A stretch of DNA of 64,000 nucleotides, taken from NCBI GenBank assembly GCA_037179385.1, contig CM074196.1, forward strand, positions 30,897,986 to 30,961,985. Reading direction: 5' to 3'. The translations under genes and the position numbers were made by a program. Below the pieces are notes generated by a model that did not search any database, had not been told where the DNA came from, and worked only from the letters and a program-made list of their open reading frames with translations. Position 1 is the stretch's first letter. Each line of letters starts with the position of its first letter. This DNA comes from Holothuria scabra (Eukaryota; Echinodermata; Holothuroidea; Aspidochirotida; Holothuriidae). Shown one piece after another: positions 49,120 through 60,544 of this stretch.

Positions 49120-50697
49120 GTATGTTTGATCCCAGAGTGGGAAGTTGATATAGTTTTTGTGTATAGTATGTTCTGACAAAGGGATTGGTTGGAGTTTGCC
49201 ATATTTAATGTATTATACACAAGTAAATCCCAACAACTGTTACAACAGGAGTCGTATATTTCTGGTAGCAAACCTCCATAGGTCAATGTAAGACCCATTT
49301 AATTTTGAACGCAAGATTTTTTAAATCTCACTTTTTTAAATCGCCCTTTTAATGGACTCATTTAGAAAGCCCTCATGTAAAAGGGATATGAAATGACTGA
49401 CTGGTATTTAACCCACACATCAGTTGTTAAAACCGGCTCAGAAGTATTCCACTCTGGTAACATGGGTGAGGTGAGCTGCTCCATATTCGCATGGCCCTTA
49501 CTAATACAGGGTGCAAAGTCATATTAGCTAAGAAGTGGGCACCATGTGGGAAAGTAATGTGGATACACGGTTTTCGTGTTTATTAAAGAAGGTTTGTGTG
49601 ATACTGTTTTTTTTTACTTGTTAAGCAAGGAAAACGTTTTTAGGTTTGTAGTAGTACAACAACGGCATCACATTATTTAAAAATTATTATTTTTAATTAT
49701 TATTATTGCAAAATGTAGCATTTTAAGTTGAGTGAATAGTCTTCAATATTTTATATCTCAACTCAGTAATGCCCTATGAAAATGGGAACTGGACTGTTAG
49801 AATTCATTTTAGCATGGTCTTTAATATATATTTTCTTGACTTGAGGTACACTTTACTTACACAAGCTTAAACTGATATCGTTGAAGAAATTCCTACCAGT
49901 CTCCTTTCAGCAAATGTTTGATGATGTGGTCGTGGGGTCAGTGCCAGTGTAAACTGCGTATCGGCTTTTAGGTCAGGGACTGAGCGATATTCCCTGGTTT
50001 AATAAAGTCGTCAGAACTGCGTAACGCGTTATGTTTATTTGAGACCAAGACTTTCCGTCAGTTTAAATAGTAAGGTTATTACTATTGGAACACGCTAATT
50101 GGGGAAATCGGGGAAACAGCCAAAAATTTCACTGCATGAGGTAATATTAAAATATAGTAATAATAATTGCGTGGCATATGAGGAATGATGGTAATTTCGT
50201 AAAGACTGTTCACATGAAAAAGTGTCACACAGAAAAATTCATACGCCGAGCAAGGACAGAAGGCACAGATAAGCTCACAAAGTGAGTAAATCCAACAGTC
50301 GAAGCTGTATGCTTTGAATAATGCGTTTTGGGTTATGAAATGCAGTTTTCATCTCCTGAAAGGGGTAAATTTTCTGACTGTTTCGAAGCCAATTAATTTT
50401 ATCTCTGGAATATACGTTTAATTCCTTGAAATTGAAGGTGACTTAGGTCTAATTCGAAACATCCGGTGCATGACTGCAGCTTTTATAGGCTTGTTCTAGC
50501 ATATGATAGTCATGATGTAGCCTATTGCAATGTTTAATGATTCAAATAGTTCCAGTAGTCATTTTATGAGGGCAGTTTCTTTGATATTTCCAAGTAAAAC
50601 ATCGTGTTTTGGAAAGGCTTTCTATTTAAATATTGGAAAGTAATTATTTAGAATATAACTTGAATTGATGTTGACTTCATCAACCTTCTGATTTCAG

Positions 50698-50750
50698 CAC
50701 GTGTGAGAATGGAATGATTCACTGTTCAGTACCACAATGCGTAGGACCAG
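50698..50750 (+). CDS. Exon: VWC-like module, second half, copy 2
   Basis: The 53-bp exon has acceptor TGATTTCAG and donor GTGAGC. It completes the split Cys, then reads T-C-E-N-G-M-I-H-C-S-V-P-Q-C-V-G-P. All Cys, the Asn-Gly turn and the terminal P-Q-C-V-G-P are kept against copy 1. A TTAA-flanked MITE sits 181 bp downstream, in the intron, and is absent from copy 1. Confidence 0.82.
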
Positions 50751-50931
50751 GTGAGCTTGCGGATGTACTTTACTGTTTATTCCTATGTAAAACTTGTGAA
50801 ATCAGTAATAACATTCTCCTCCCACATGATGACGTAATATTTTTGTTCATCTACTTTTCTACTCTTCATTGTGGGGCATTTCACTTCTTCTTTTCCTAAT
50901 ATGTCTTTGAGTAGAATCAAACTTGGTTTAA

Positions 50932-51180
50932 CCCTTTACCGTTGTTTGGGTCTTTGGACCCATGCGGAGAGCTCGGCTGTCACACATCTTTACTGTTTCA
51001 CGCGGAGCTCGAAACTGCGAGTAGCTACCCGAAAATTCGGCCGCAACAGCGAGAGAGACAATAGTTTAAGGTCACGGGGTCAATGGCCTACGGATGCCGA
51101 TGCGGGGAGGGCTACGTCCGCTTTTCCGCCCACTCCCGAGGCGCGCAAATATGCCCCGATCGGAGCACAACGGTAAAGGG
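50932..51180. mobile_element. TTAA-flanked MITE, family B, second copy
   Basis: 249 bp between TTAA sites (50928-50931, 51181-51184), ends CCCTTTACCGTTGT and ACAACGGTAAAGGG. It is nearly identical to 20367-20619. The empty site in copy 1 reads CTTAGTTTAATGCTTTAAGG near 8563, with a single TTAA. This gives direct proof of precise TTAA insertion. Confidence 0.93.
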
Positions 51181-51184
51181 TTAA

Positions 51185-54100
51185 TGCTTGAAGGCGTGTA
51201 TGATGACCAACGAGGTTCGGATAAGAGCATTGTCTGGGCATGCAATTTGGTCTAATAAGCATCTTTTGATGTCAAAGAATAAGGTGTCCCTTCAGGTACC
51301 GCCTGGCGTCCTGTTGATCCCTCTCCCTCTTACCCCGCTGCGTTTGTGCCCTGCAACGTATTTCGAAAGAAGAAGAAGAATATCCAATCCCAAGTGTTCT
51401 CTCCTTAGCACAAATTGTCGTTTGGGACGATGATCGTCTTCCTTTAAAAAGGACAAAGCAGGATAAATTTAAATCTGAATCTCCAGGTAGCTGATCATGG
51501 AGTTTGCTTGGTAGATTAGAGCTATCGTTAGCCAGTTAGGAAATTTCTTGTTAAACAGTGCGCATTGCCCCAGTTAGCTTGCGTAACTGATGGTATGAAC
51601 CAAACAACCCTGATATTACATTTTCCATAAATTTCCACCTCATTTAGTAAATTCATGGTATAATTGCAGTAGAACAAAGATATTTTCTTGACCTATCAGT
51701 AGAAAGGGCCGTTAGGAATCATGTCATTACGTCGGAGACGTACAAGAGTGCAAATAATGAAAAAAATATTATATTTTGGTAAGTGTCAGCCACTTGTTGT
51801 TTATAAAGTTCTTTCCGGAGGCGTGTAGGGATCTATGCTGGACTTGTGACCCTGCATTTTAACTCGACATCTCAAAATAGGAAGGTCCAACATTTTTCGT
51901 TCCGGTGTACACTGGACACATTCCAGGAAACATGTGTTGACAAAAGTTACCAAAGCAGCTTTTGTACGACAATGTTACCGATGTGTGCAACAAACACAAA
52001 CGGCAACTTGCGTCCCGATATGTTTAGCAACATACGCCCAACAATTCTGATTTTAAATTTCCGGTAGATTTTTTAACCGTTTGACCAATGAAAATTAAAA
52101 TTTATATCAGCTGATCCACTACCTGCTCTTGCTTCCTTGAAGTGTGGTTTGCCTCGATCATTATTACATTAAGTGTGTTGTAAAGTGTTATGAGTCAGCA
52201 TTAAGAACATTTTTTCACACTTTCCGTTGCAGACAACTAGCCAGTTCTTTTATTCGTTTTAGTGGCTATGCACATGTGCACATCCTCCACATAGTCAGGA
52301 TAAACAAACCAATCCCGCGCCTACAACATGTATTTCCAAATTTGGGTTTACGTGAAAGTTTCGTGAAATAATTCCTTTTTAATTCATCCATTACGTGAGG
52401 AGAACTCTCAAGGGTGGCTTTGTTAAGTGGATTGCGTTTAAATTGTCTTTTTGGTTAAAAAATTTGAATTTTGATTGGCCCTTTTAGGGGTAATTTCGCA
52501 GGGCATTATTTAAGAGAGGACCCTACCAGGGGCCCTCAGGCGGTGCCCTTGACCCATCACTATTTTCGCTCGGTTTTGCGAGACAATTATATTTCCAAGA
52601 GTTTTCCTTCGCTATCTACTCCTTTCCATACTTTTGAAATACTGATGCCGCCATCATGACTTGGTTAGGAACTGTGCTTCATTGGAAAAACCTCCTCCAT
52701 CCCCGTAGGGGAACTTCGACAACCTCACTGGAAAGGTCCTCGAGGCTAAAGGCATAATATATCGGCTATAAAAAGGTGGAAAACCGGAAGAAATTACTGG
52801 AATCCCATTCTGCTTCGAACCAACGTTTTAGCCTTCCCACTTTTTTCTTGCGAACCCCACTCTCATCATGGCAGGAAATTCAAAAATAAGAAAAAAAAAA
52901 ATGAGCGGGGTAGACGAAAAGGTCAAACTGATGTAGTTAGTTGCTTGCAAGGACGTGAAACGGTTTTGTTGTTGTTTCATTTTCCTCCCAGCAACAATTT
53001 AGTGAAATATTGTTGCAAATTCGCCTAAAACATATCTCCTTTCTGAATCCTTAATGTTCCTTCCAAAATCATGCTATCCCGATCATTTCATCCATGTTGC
53101 AGCATGTGTCTGTTGTTCACAGGGTCAAAATTTTTGTGTCCAGTTATGTCGGCAAAATGTGTCCACACATGTGTCATGCAATTTGTCCAGTGTATACCAG
53201 CCCTTTGTTTTTATATTTGTCACATTAGAAAGAGCGATACGTAGTTTTTGGTGTTAAATAAAATTTGGGATCGCAGGAAGTAAAACACCTAAAACCTTGT
53301 AAATAAGAGATCTCAAGATAGGAGTTACAACCCCTTTCATATTTGATGTGTAAATTTGCCATATTGAATGAAAGAACACCTATTTGTTGGTAGAGATTAT
53401 CAAAGGTCATATGAGTTTACCATAGGTAAACGTAGGAAAACCTCGTCAATGGCTTCTGAACACAATATTCCAATATAGCATAGATGCGCACTTCTTTTAT
53501 TTCAAGTATTGATTCGTCGTGTTAAGAGAAGAAAAAACCCCAAAGATTTTGGTAAAGATCATCGGTTATTTGAGGTCGCAAGAGGTTAAGCCTCGAAGAC
53601 CTCTTATATGGCTTATAAATACGATATCTCGAGATCAGAATTATAGACTGTTTACAAATTTGATGGATACATTTGTAAATTGTGAGAGGAAAAAAGTATT
53701 GTTTTGTGGTAATCAAGTCATTTGAGGTTACTTACCAGAGATAGAACTGCACAGAACGTTTTGTAAATAGTTTGTTTAGAGTAAAAGAGGCAGAGTCCTT
53801 CTGCTGTCAGGTCACAATAGGTCAAAATGTCATAAGATGTCACCAGGTCAACAAAATTTGAACTATTCACACGATATATTCAGGTAACAAACTTGCACTG
53901 ATTTCATGGTATATTGTTGATGCATAATGGGTAAAGAGAGAACACAATTGTTTTTGGTAGAGGACAAAAGGCATCTAGGATCTCTGTGGATCAAATAGTC
54001 AACGCAAAACCAGGCAGGAGTAGGTTAAGATCGGAGTTATATATTTAAATACTGAGTACACAGATGCATTATGGTTGAAGTACAACCCTATTTTGCAGGG

Positions 54101-54668
54101 ATTTAAAGGTCATCTTGGGTCACCGAAAATGACCTATCAAATGTCTAACAATGTCCATTGTTGACATTTTCTGTCACCAGAGGTCAAGAAGTGAACTTTC
54201 TCAAGAATTCCCACGATTTTCATCTTGGGCCACTTTTAATCAAAATATTGAATTTCCAACAGTTTCGAAGATCGTCGTCTGCTGTCGCTGGAAGTCAGGA
54301 AGCAAAGCCTACCACAAATTATCAACATCAAATATGCACACAACTGTTGCTTTCCCATGTGACAGCGTTTGGACAGTGATTGAAAGAAAACGAGAAAAAG
54401 TTGTGTTTAATAAGACTTTACAATGACACCACGGATTTGTCATACTGGAGGATAATCATGCCAAATGCAAGTGGTTTTGTACCAAACGGAAGTAATGCCA
54501 CAGCGTGTACCTTAGAATGCGCGATGTGCACACATTAAACGAGCAAGCGCGTCAAGTGTTTTCTACTGCGTAGTAACATGACTCCAACATGGCCGCTGGG
54601 GAGTACTATGACGTCATATGAAAAACCTCTATACTGAAAAACTTCTTTTAACTTTCCATTTATTGCAG
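51185..54668 (+). other. Intron before EGF-b copy 2, no gene seen
   Basis: Aligns piecewise with copy 1 (17462-20760, 24060-24330, 32255-32345, 32800-32998) but without its large insertions, so it approximates the ancestral intron. It includes diverged 145-bp-type repeat text (about 53225-54200) with TCAAAGGTCAT near 53400. Confidence 0.7.
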
Positions 54669-54788
54669 ATGTGTGCGAGGCAAACCCAAATCTCTGTTAC
54701 AATACAACTTGCGTGAGCGTTAATAGAGACGGCTACTATTGTGAATGTGATTTGGGCTTCAGATATATACATGAGGAAGGGTGTCAAG
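54669..54788 (+). CDS. Exon: EGF-like domain, EGF-b, copy 2
   Basis: The 120-bp exon has acceptor CATTTATTGCAG and donor GTATGT, phase 1-1. It reads D-V-C-E-A-N-P-N-L-C-Y-N-T-T-C-V-S, then D-G-Y-Y-C-E-C-D-L-G-F and ends E-E-G-C-Q. Six Cys are kept; it is one codon shorter than copy 1 before the conserved Y-Y-C. Confidence 0.9.
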
Positions 54789-55503
54789 GTATGTATAATG
54801 ACTGTATCTGGAGACGGTCAGAACCTTAAGTCGGTCACTGTCTATAAAAAGTACCACTGGGGTTGTTTGGTCATTAAATTAACCAATTCTGCTGGATAAA
54901 CGCTAAAGAAAATGACAACAAAATTTGTCCCATGTTAAGAGGAAATTTGCCCAGCCTATCCTTTATGCTATGTTACCCTATAGTGAGGCTTCAGAATTTC
55001 CTCAAAATAGTAGCAAAAATTATTTCAAATTTTTCTATGGTTAACTGATAGTTTAACTCCTCCACATTTTGATGATTTTTCTTTATTATGCAAAATATAA
55101 TTTTATTCAAAATATTTCAAAATCACTCTTGTGTATAGGCATAGGAAACGTTTGAGTGACCAACTCAAAGTGCACTTGTCAAATCAAAGGAACCCGAAAC
55201 TTGTGTAAAGAATCTCTTCATTTCTCAGATGTCTGTAATAGACATATACTCGCACTTCGAGGATTATTAGGAGGTGGTTTTGTAAGACAATGGAATAAAA
55301 TGTGAGCTGGATATTTCCGGTTAATAATTAGTAATTACATTTTTGGTGAAATATCCATTGAGTCAGTGACGGACTTATGCTACAACCATGCTAAACGTTG
55401 TCCCGCATTATAGACCATATTTCTAGGTCATAGGACGACAGGAGCCTTTTGTTAAAGGTACCGTGAACAAACCTTTTCCAAATAAGAATTGCAAGAATTT
55501 GTG

Positions 55504-55722
55504 GACTAGAGTCTAGTTAGTTAGATGTAGTTTTACAGCCCAGTTTCCAACCTATTGATTGGTTCAAGTCGAGCCGGCCACGGCCCTTTTCCCAGTTGTT
55601 TTCCCTTCTCCATTGCTCATGTAGAGCATCACGCACAACGGCAGTAGGTTCCTTTTTAGAGTCTTTGGTATGACTCGACCTGGGAAGAGAACCCGGGCCT
55701 TCCGCGTGAGAGGCAGATGCCA
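55504..55722 (-). mobile_element. tRNA-derived SINE, head truncated
   Basis: Read on the minus strand, a tRNA-like anticodon arm (CTGCCTCTCACGCGGAAG) is followed by GGCCCGGGTTCTCTTCCC, matching the Pol III B box GGTTCRANNCC. A body follows, and a tail ends ATCTAACTAACTAG. The head before the anticodon arm is replaced at about 55723 by the GGCGCGGATCCAA terminus of another element. Resemblance is closest to tRNA-Glu-like sequences, by eye. The same intron in copy 1 lacks the insertion. Partial relatives are at 36470-36555 and 62152-62222. Confidence 0.72.
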
Positions 55723-55840
55723 GGCGCGGATCCAAGTGGGAGCGGACCCGGCTCCCGCCCCCCTATACTCGGCGACCAAAGATTTTTTAAGGCCTAGTAT
55801 AAGCATCAACGGATACTGCAACCTCCTGTCCCATAGCACA
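55723..55840. mobile_element. Terminus of the GCGCGGATCCAA element
   Basis: GGCGCGGATCCAAGTGGGAG opens a GC-rich stretch with GGACCCGGCTCCCGCCCCCC, the same terminal text as the element at 5862-6042. The right end was not found; homology with copy 1 resumes near 55850. Confidence 0.45.
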
Positions 55841-57152
55841 CCCTTATGGAACAGAATTGAAAATGAAACAGGACGATATGCTGGGAAGACTTTGATTTTA
55901 AATGGACATAAATCTGTGCTTTTTGAAAGATTCAAAGGAAGGCGTGAACAAGAATTCCATGTATACTTTATTCGTGGACTTCACATACAATACCTCATAA
56001 ACCTCAATTAACTGTTAGACCTAGACCCGGATTCCTTTTAAGTATGAGTTCCGAAAGTATTTGTAAAAATCAATATTCAGTACGCCTGTCTGATGACAAA
56101 AAAGAAAGAAAGAAAACCAGGTCATTAGTCCGAACGGCTTAAACGACTATAAGTCTGCACTGTATTCTGAACCGTTCTACGTCCCCTTCCAATGATGATT
56201 CAAGCGGAGACACTTTCGCTCTAAGAACATTGTTCTTCTATATCTTAAAAGTGTCTTGGCCATGGGACCAAGTGACATATTTTGTTATTACAGAAAGGCT
56301 ACTGTTATCTTCCCACACTGTATTCATAGAATATATTTTCGAAATTTAAGTAAGAGTGTGTCCCATTCTGTCTTTGATTCCTTGGCGTGTCTTGTCAAAG
56401 TTAGGAAGTACGTGGAAGTCTCTGCTGACAACAAGTTCACTTTTGAATACAAATCTTGTAACTTTATTTTCTGAAATTCCGTGAAATACATTTCCGGTTG
56501 AAAAGTTTTTAAACAATCATGTACATTCATTTTCTCTTTCACACATGAAACTTAAACTCCCTTTAAAGGATTTTTAAGTCAGGTCATTACATACAAAATA
56601 AATTGCAGTGACTATATTAAAGAATATATTCCTAATGAAAAAAGGACGAACCTTTACATTGTAAACATAAAATTTGAAAACAACGTTTGTTGTCATATCT
56701 TCAGCTTAAATACCACTGGACCACTTCAGACTCCTTTAAGTGGGGTATCATAAATATGGCATCTCTTAATCTGGAACGGGTTCCATTATTACGTGGTGTA
56801 CCTGGAAATAGAAGTTGATATTTAAATAAGATGTCACATGAAAGAGTACACATCTACAAAATAAAATCCAATTAGGCGTTTTGGGTCCATTTTATTTCTC
56901 CTTCACCTATTCATTAACTGCACCTTTTATTTTATAAAAGAGTAATCATGTACGTCAAAAGCGGCTTTTGGGGTTCGACAGCTGCAATGAAGCTAACGAG
57001 TGTAGCTCTATATTATTTAAATTTCAACAAAATATTCGATAGATAATATGTAAACTTTAATAAATATCTGCTAGTTACTGTTATTGTTAATGCACTAATT
57101 TATTATCTGTGATTACCAATGACGCTGATGTGCTTTTCTGTCTTTTGAATAG

Positions 57153-57272
57153 ATTTTGATGAATGTCTATTTAGCTTCTGTGACAATGGAGAATGTCGTA
57201 ATTTTCCCGGCGGGTACACATGCGTCTGTGACCCCGGGTTTGAGAATGAGGAACACTCAGTCCTTTGTAAAG
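57153..57272 (+). CDS. Exon: calcium-binding EGF domain, EGF-c, copy 2
   Basis: The 120-bp exon has acceptor CTTTTGAATAG and donor GTAACT, phase 1-1. It reads D-F-D-E-C-L-F-S-F-C-D-N-G-E-C, then G-G-Y-T-C-V-C-D-P-G-F-E-N-E-E and ends V-L-C-K. All six Cys are kept. It is the last coding exon I can support; a further phase 1 exon should lie beyond the window or in sequence I did not recognise. Confidence 0.92.
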
Positions 57273-57864
57273 GTAACTTATATAACGATGCGTTTAACAT
57301 ATTAAGAATTGTTCCGTTCAAATTCTGTTTTAAATGTACATTTAAAAACATGTTATATTAAAAATATGGCACACCAATAATTATTCATGAAAACTTTAAA
57401 GTTAACTTTTCTCAACATACAAATTTCTGTCAAGAAGGTGGGAGTTGCCTGGTGGTTTGATGTACTTCCTTGCACACTAGAGGTCCCCAAATCAAGAAAC
57501 TATGAGTCTACCTCTTCGAAGTCTTCAAAGTCGTTGATTTATGTTAAGAAATAAATGTGTATTCAAACGTGAGATAACAGTCTAGACACAAAGCAAAACT
57601 GCAAGGTATCTTCAACCAGGGATGTGTTATCAGAATACCTCCCTGCTTCAACAACGTATTTACAGACATTGGTGCTGGCAATTCCCACTCGTACACCTTT
57701 ATGTGGAAAGAAGAACACAAAAAAGGAGTCTATAAGCTAAGGACAAAGAATGTAACAAAATTGCTCGAATTCTCAAAATTATCGTAGTGAACAATTAAAC
57801 AAAGATTTCGATTGTGCCCAAATTTCTCTTTCCTAAATTCTACGAAACTGCGAGGTTGTTTTAA

Positions 57865-58118
57865 AGGGCAGGAGCAGTCTTCCCAACTTGAAGCAGTGTA
57901 GTACACTATCCTGTTTCATGATTGGTCCTTCAGGGTCATGTGACAGTAATTTTTCTTCTCAAGCGTAAAATTTACTAGAATTCACTGCTTGGTTTTCATT
58001 GAATATGCAATATTGAAGTCCAAAGATGTTATAAAAGATACTTTGAATAGAAATGGGAAGAAAATTGTGAGAATTAGCTGTGGCTTCAAAATAAGTTTGG
58101 GACAACTGGTCTTGCCCG
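57865..58118. mobile_element. TTAA-flanked MITE, family D
   Basis: 254 bp with left flank TTAA (57861-57864) and right flank TTCA (58119-58122). Ends AGGGCAGGAGCAGTC and the complement of CGGGCAAGACCAGTTGT are inverted with mismatches. Copy 1 has the empty site near 37187 (GTTGTTTTCAACATTCG). Confidence 0.75.
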
Positions 58119-58339
58119 TTCAACATTCGTGTTCGTTGAATTTGCGCTCTAGGATAGCAATGCACACGGGAGATATTTGAAAATAGGACCACCCATGACA
58201 AAATAGTCCACCAGTGGGTGAAAGTCGATTTCCCCCGAGAGTGGTTATCTCCTGAATGGAGGAAAAAATTGAAAACAAATTTTCACGAAAATATCGCATC
58301 CTTCTGTTTCTCGAAAATATCGCATCAGTCTGTTTCTTG

Positions 58340-59988
58340 CGTACTTAACAAGACCAGTCTAGACCAGTTGCGGTGCCGCAAAAAAACTAGACGTCGTCTA
58401 TTATTTAGGCATGCAAAATGACCGTGAGATAGTGTCAATTGTAGTGATCTGTTTGCTGGATTTTAAGCATGACATTGGGTGTTATAATATCGGGATGACG
58501 TCGTTGTGGGAATGTATTTTTAGATAAAATGTCGTAGTTGAGTTGAGGTAAGTTGTGTCTTAGTAACCACTTAGTGGTTGCTAGACATTAAGTTGCGGCA
58601 CCTGCCACGCAGACAGTAAGCGATATGTTCTGCTACGACTTCAATATTGTCCTTTGAACGTTTTCTTGAGCAGTAGGTTTTAGAGTATTTGAAAATTGAA
58701 TTGAGTGTGACGAACTAGCGCTCATGTTATAGTTGAAGTCGAGCTGACCACCACCGGTTTTTCAGTTGTGGCTTACAGGCAAGTCTCCGTATTTCAACCT
58801 AGGGAGTGGGAGGGGCGGGGCGGGGGCATGTAGGCACTTTAGAAAAGCGAAATAATTTCCGCCACTGTATACTGTATGTAGATTGTAGTTTTTTTCATTG
58901 ATTTTTCATTCTTTTCTGGTGTGTCCTTGTTATTCTTAAGTAGTTAATTTGTTTCATTTCAAAAACAGGGAAGTATAGTCTGTCACGTAGCCAGTGAGAG
59001 GGGTATAACAGTTCGAGAACAATGATCTTAACATTAAATGTTATCGTACGAACATCAGATATTGTAGTTGGATAAAAACCAAGAAAATAACCTATCCAGA
59101 TCTGTCTGCAGCAGTAACGCATCTTCCAAAATGCTAATCTTCCTATAAAGCTTATTATCATTGTCACAAGGTTGGACCCTGCGCAGAGGAAGTCGAGGAC
59201 ATAGGCGCGGTGAGGTGAGTTAGGCAGACAAAGAGAAAGATAAACCTCGTTTTAAGTTCAGAATTGTGATTATTGCACAACTCAAATAACTCAAATAATT
59301 TACATATATTCAAGGCAAAAAAGAAATATAAATGTTAAGGCAACAGTACACTACTTCTGCAATCACATAAATTTCACCCAAAGCTCTCCTGACCTGATGA
59401 CTACCCCTACTAACACTGCTGCACAGTACCCCTACATATATCAGTTCTCGCCCTACGGTAGTCTACTCGGAATACAGTGCGACCCTCGGGGTAATAACGT
59501 TGGCATTTGGAAGGAGGACCATCAAGGTAGAGTAATCTCTGGCTCGAGGCTTTCCTCACAGCCTAAATCCTGTTACGGAGACGTGGGTTGTGGGTATCGT
59601 GGGTTACTCAGTGGATAAGAACGGATGACCAGGGGACTTCAAAAGTCGGACCCTGAAACATTAAATTAGTGAGTGAAGTGGTCAGGTTCCAACAAAATTA
59701 TTTGAGAATAATTCAACCACTCACAATTTTCCCTATTTCTACCCTCGGTTTCCTTTCTGTACTAGTGTTTATTTTAAATTTGAAATCTATGCACCAGTTG
59801 ATGCAAACTAGGGCCAACTTCCCCAAAACTACAAACATACAAAAAAAAAAAACAAAAAAAAAAACAAACACATACTCACAGATAAACACGACACAACATC
59901 AGGACTCGTAAATTCCAATAAAACTTCCTGCTGGATTACAGTACATCAGTTGTGACATGAATATATAGTCCTGTCACTAAAATTATTG
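58340..59988 (+). other. Unassigned sequence beyond the duplication
   Basis: Homology with copy 1 ends near 58.3 kb. No EGF or other recognisable exon was found on either strand. A G-rich stretch lies at 58801-58828 and an A-rich run with C interruptions at 59838-59872. A 73-codon frame at 59397-59618 has even composition but no family I recognise. Confidence 0.55.
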
Positions 59989-60180
59989 GGCTAGAAACGG
60001 AGCCTCATTTACACTATAATTTCACTGACTTGAAAACGGAGTCAACTTTCCTTTTTAAAGGCTAGGAACGAGCCTTTTACAATTTTTGGCTAGAAAACGG
60101 AGCCATTTCAATATACGCTTGGGCTAGAAACGGAGCCCTCTCCATGAACACAGTTAGTGTACAGGCTAGAAAACGGAGCC
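59989..60180 (+). repeat. Array of six short stem-loop motifs
   Basis: GGCTAGAAACGGAGCC or close variants occur at 59989-60004, 60060-60074, 60088-60104, 60122-60137 and 60164-60180, spaced 28-42 bases start to start. A sixth unit at 60027-60043 reads GACTTGAAAACGGAGTC. In every unit the outer four bases can pair (GGCT with AGCC), and in the sixth both sides change together (GACT with AGTC). Spacers are unrelated to each other. Function unknown. Confidence 0.75.
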
Positions 60181-60544
60181 TTTTCACGTCTTGAGTTCGG
60201 CGTGGCAACTAACTTGTTTCCTTTACGTATAATACCAACGCACCCTAGGCCATCCTTTACCAACACTAAATAATGAACTAATTCGGCACCTGGAATGCCT
60301 TTTCTATTGCTACCCAGAAACCTTACTTAAATCCCTGCATACCCACAATACTATTTGCATTTCTGCCAAGTAACAATTACCTAGACGCGTGCCCATACGA
60401 TGACAGAGAAATACCGACAAGGATTAACGACAAGCTATCCTTTAGACCCTGAATATTTATGAACACGTGTGACAATCATCTGCAAACTTACTTATCAAGA
60501 TGTAAGAGAACTATTAATATCATTGATGAGATTTAAGAAGAGAA

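Larger units (their letters stand above)
1056..57272 (+). other. Gene region: internal exons of an EGF/VWC repeat protein
   Basis: Ten intact exons, all + strand, give a continuous frame of 1,044 nt (348 residues): EGF-a, VWC-like, EGF-b, EGF-c, then the same four modules again. All module boundaries are phase 1 introns; the one intron inside the VWC-like module is phase 2. The residue made across each boundary is conserved (Ala into both VWC modules, Asp into each EGF). Calcium-binding EGF and VWC modules belong to extracellular matrix or signalling proteins, so the product should be secreted or membrane-anchored; this is inference from family. Mixed EGF/VWC architecture recalls fibrillin-like or VWCE/kielin-like proteins, but I cannot assign an orthologue. 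Start, signal peptide, transmembrane segment and stop lie outside the window or were not seen. Introns reach 24.6 kb because of transposon insertions. Confidence 0.85.
964..58340. other. Segmental tandem duplication of a four-module cassette
   Basis: Intron and exon blocks align in the same order: 964-2290 with 43680-44838 and 48147-48360; 6080-9062 with 48390-51910; 17462-20760 with 51908-54010; 24060-24330 with 54040-54310; 32255-34973 with 54318-56740; 35270-37390 with 56740-58260. Interruptions are transposons present in one copy only. Copy 1 is about 43 kb per unit and copy 2 about 15 kb, nearly all of the difference being inserted elements. The left boundary of copy 1 is not in the window and the right boundary of copy 2 is near 58.3 kb. 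Confidence 0.85.

Noticed and set aside
55681..55722. Possible tRNA gene
   Set aside because: Only the anticodon-arm-like and B-box parts are present; the acceptor stem and A box are missing and a SINE body follows.
55517..55935. Minus-strand open frames of 72 and 123 codons
   Set aside because: They read through the SINE and the GGATCC-ended element; no protein family.
59397..59618. 73-codon frame with even composition
   Set aside because: No domain recognised, no splice sites that fit the EGF gene, and no paralogue for comparison.
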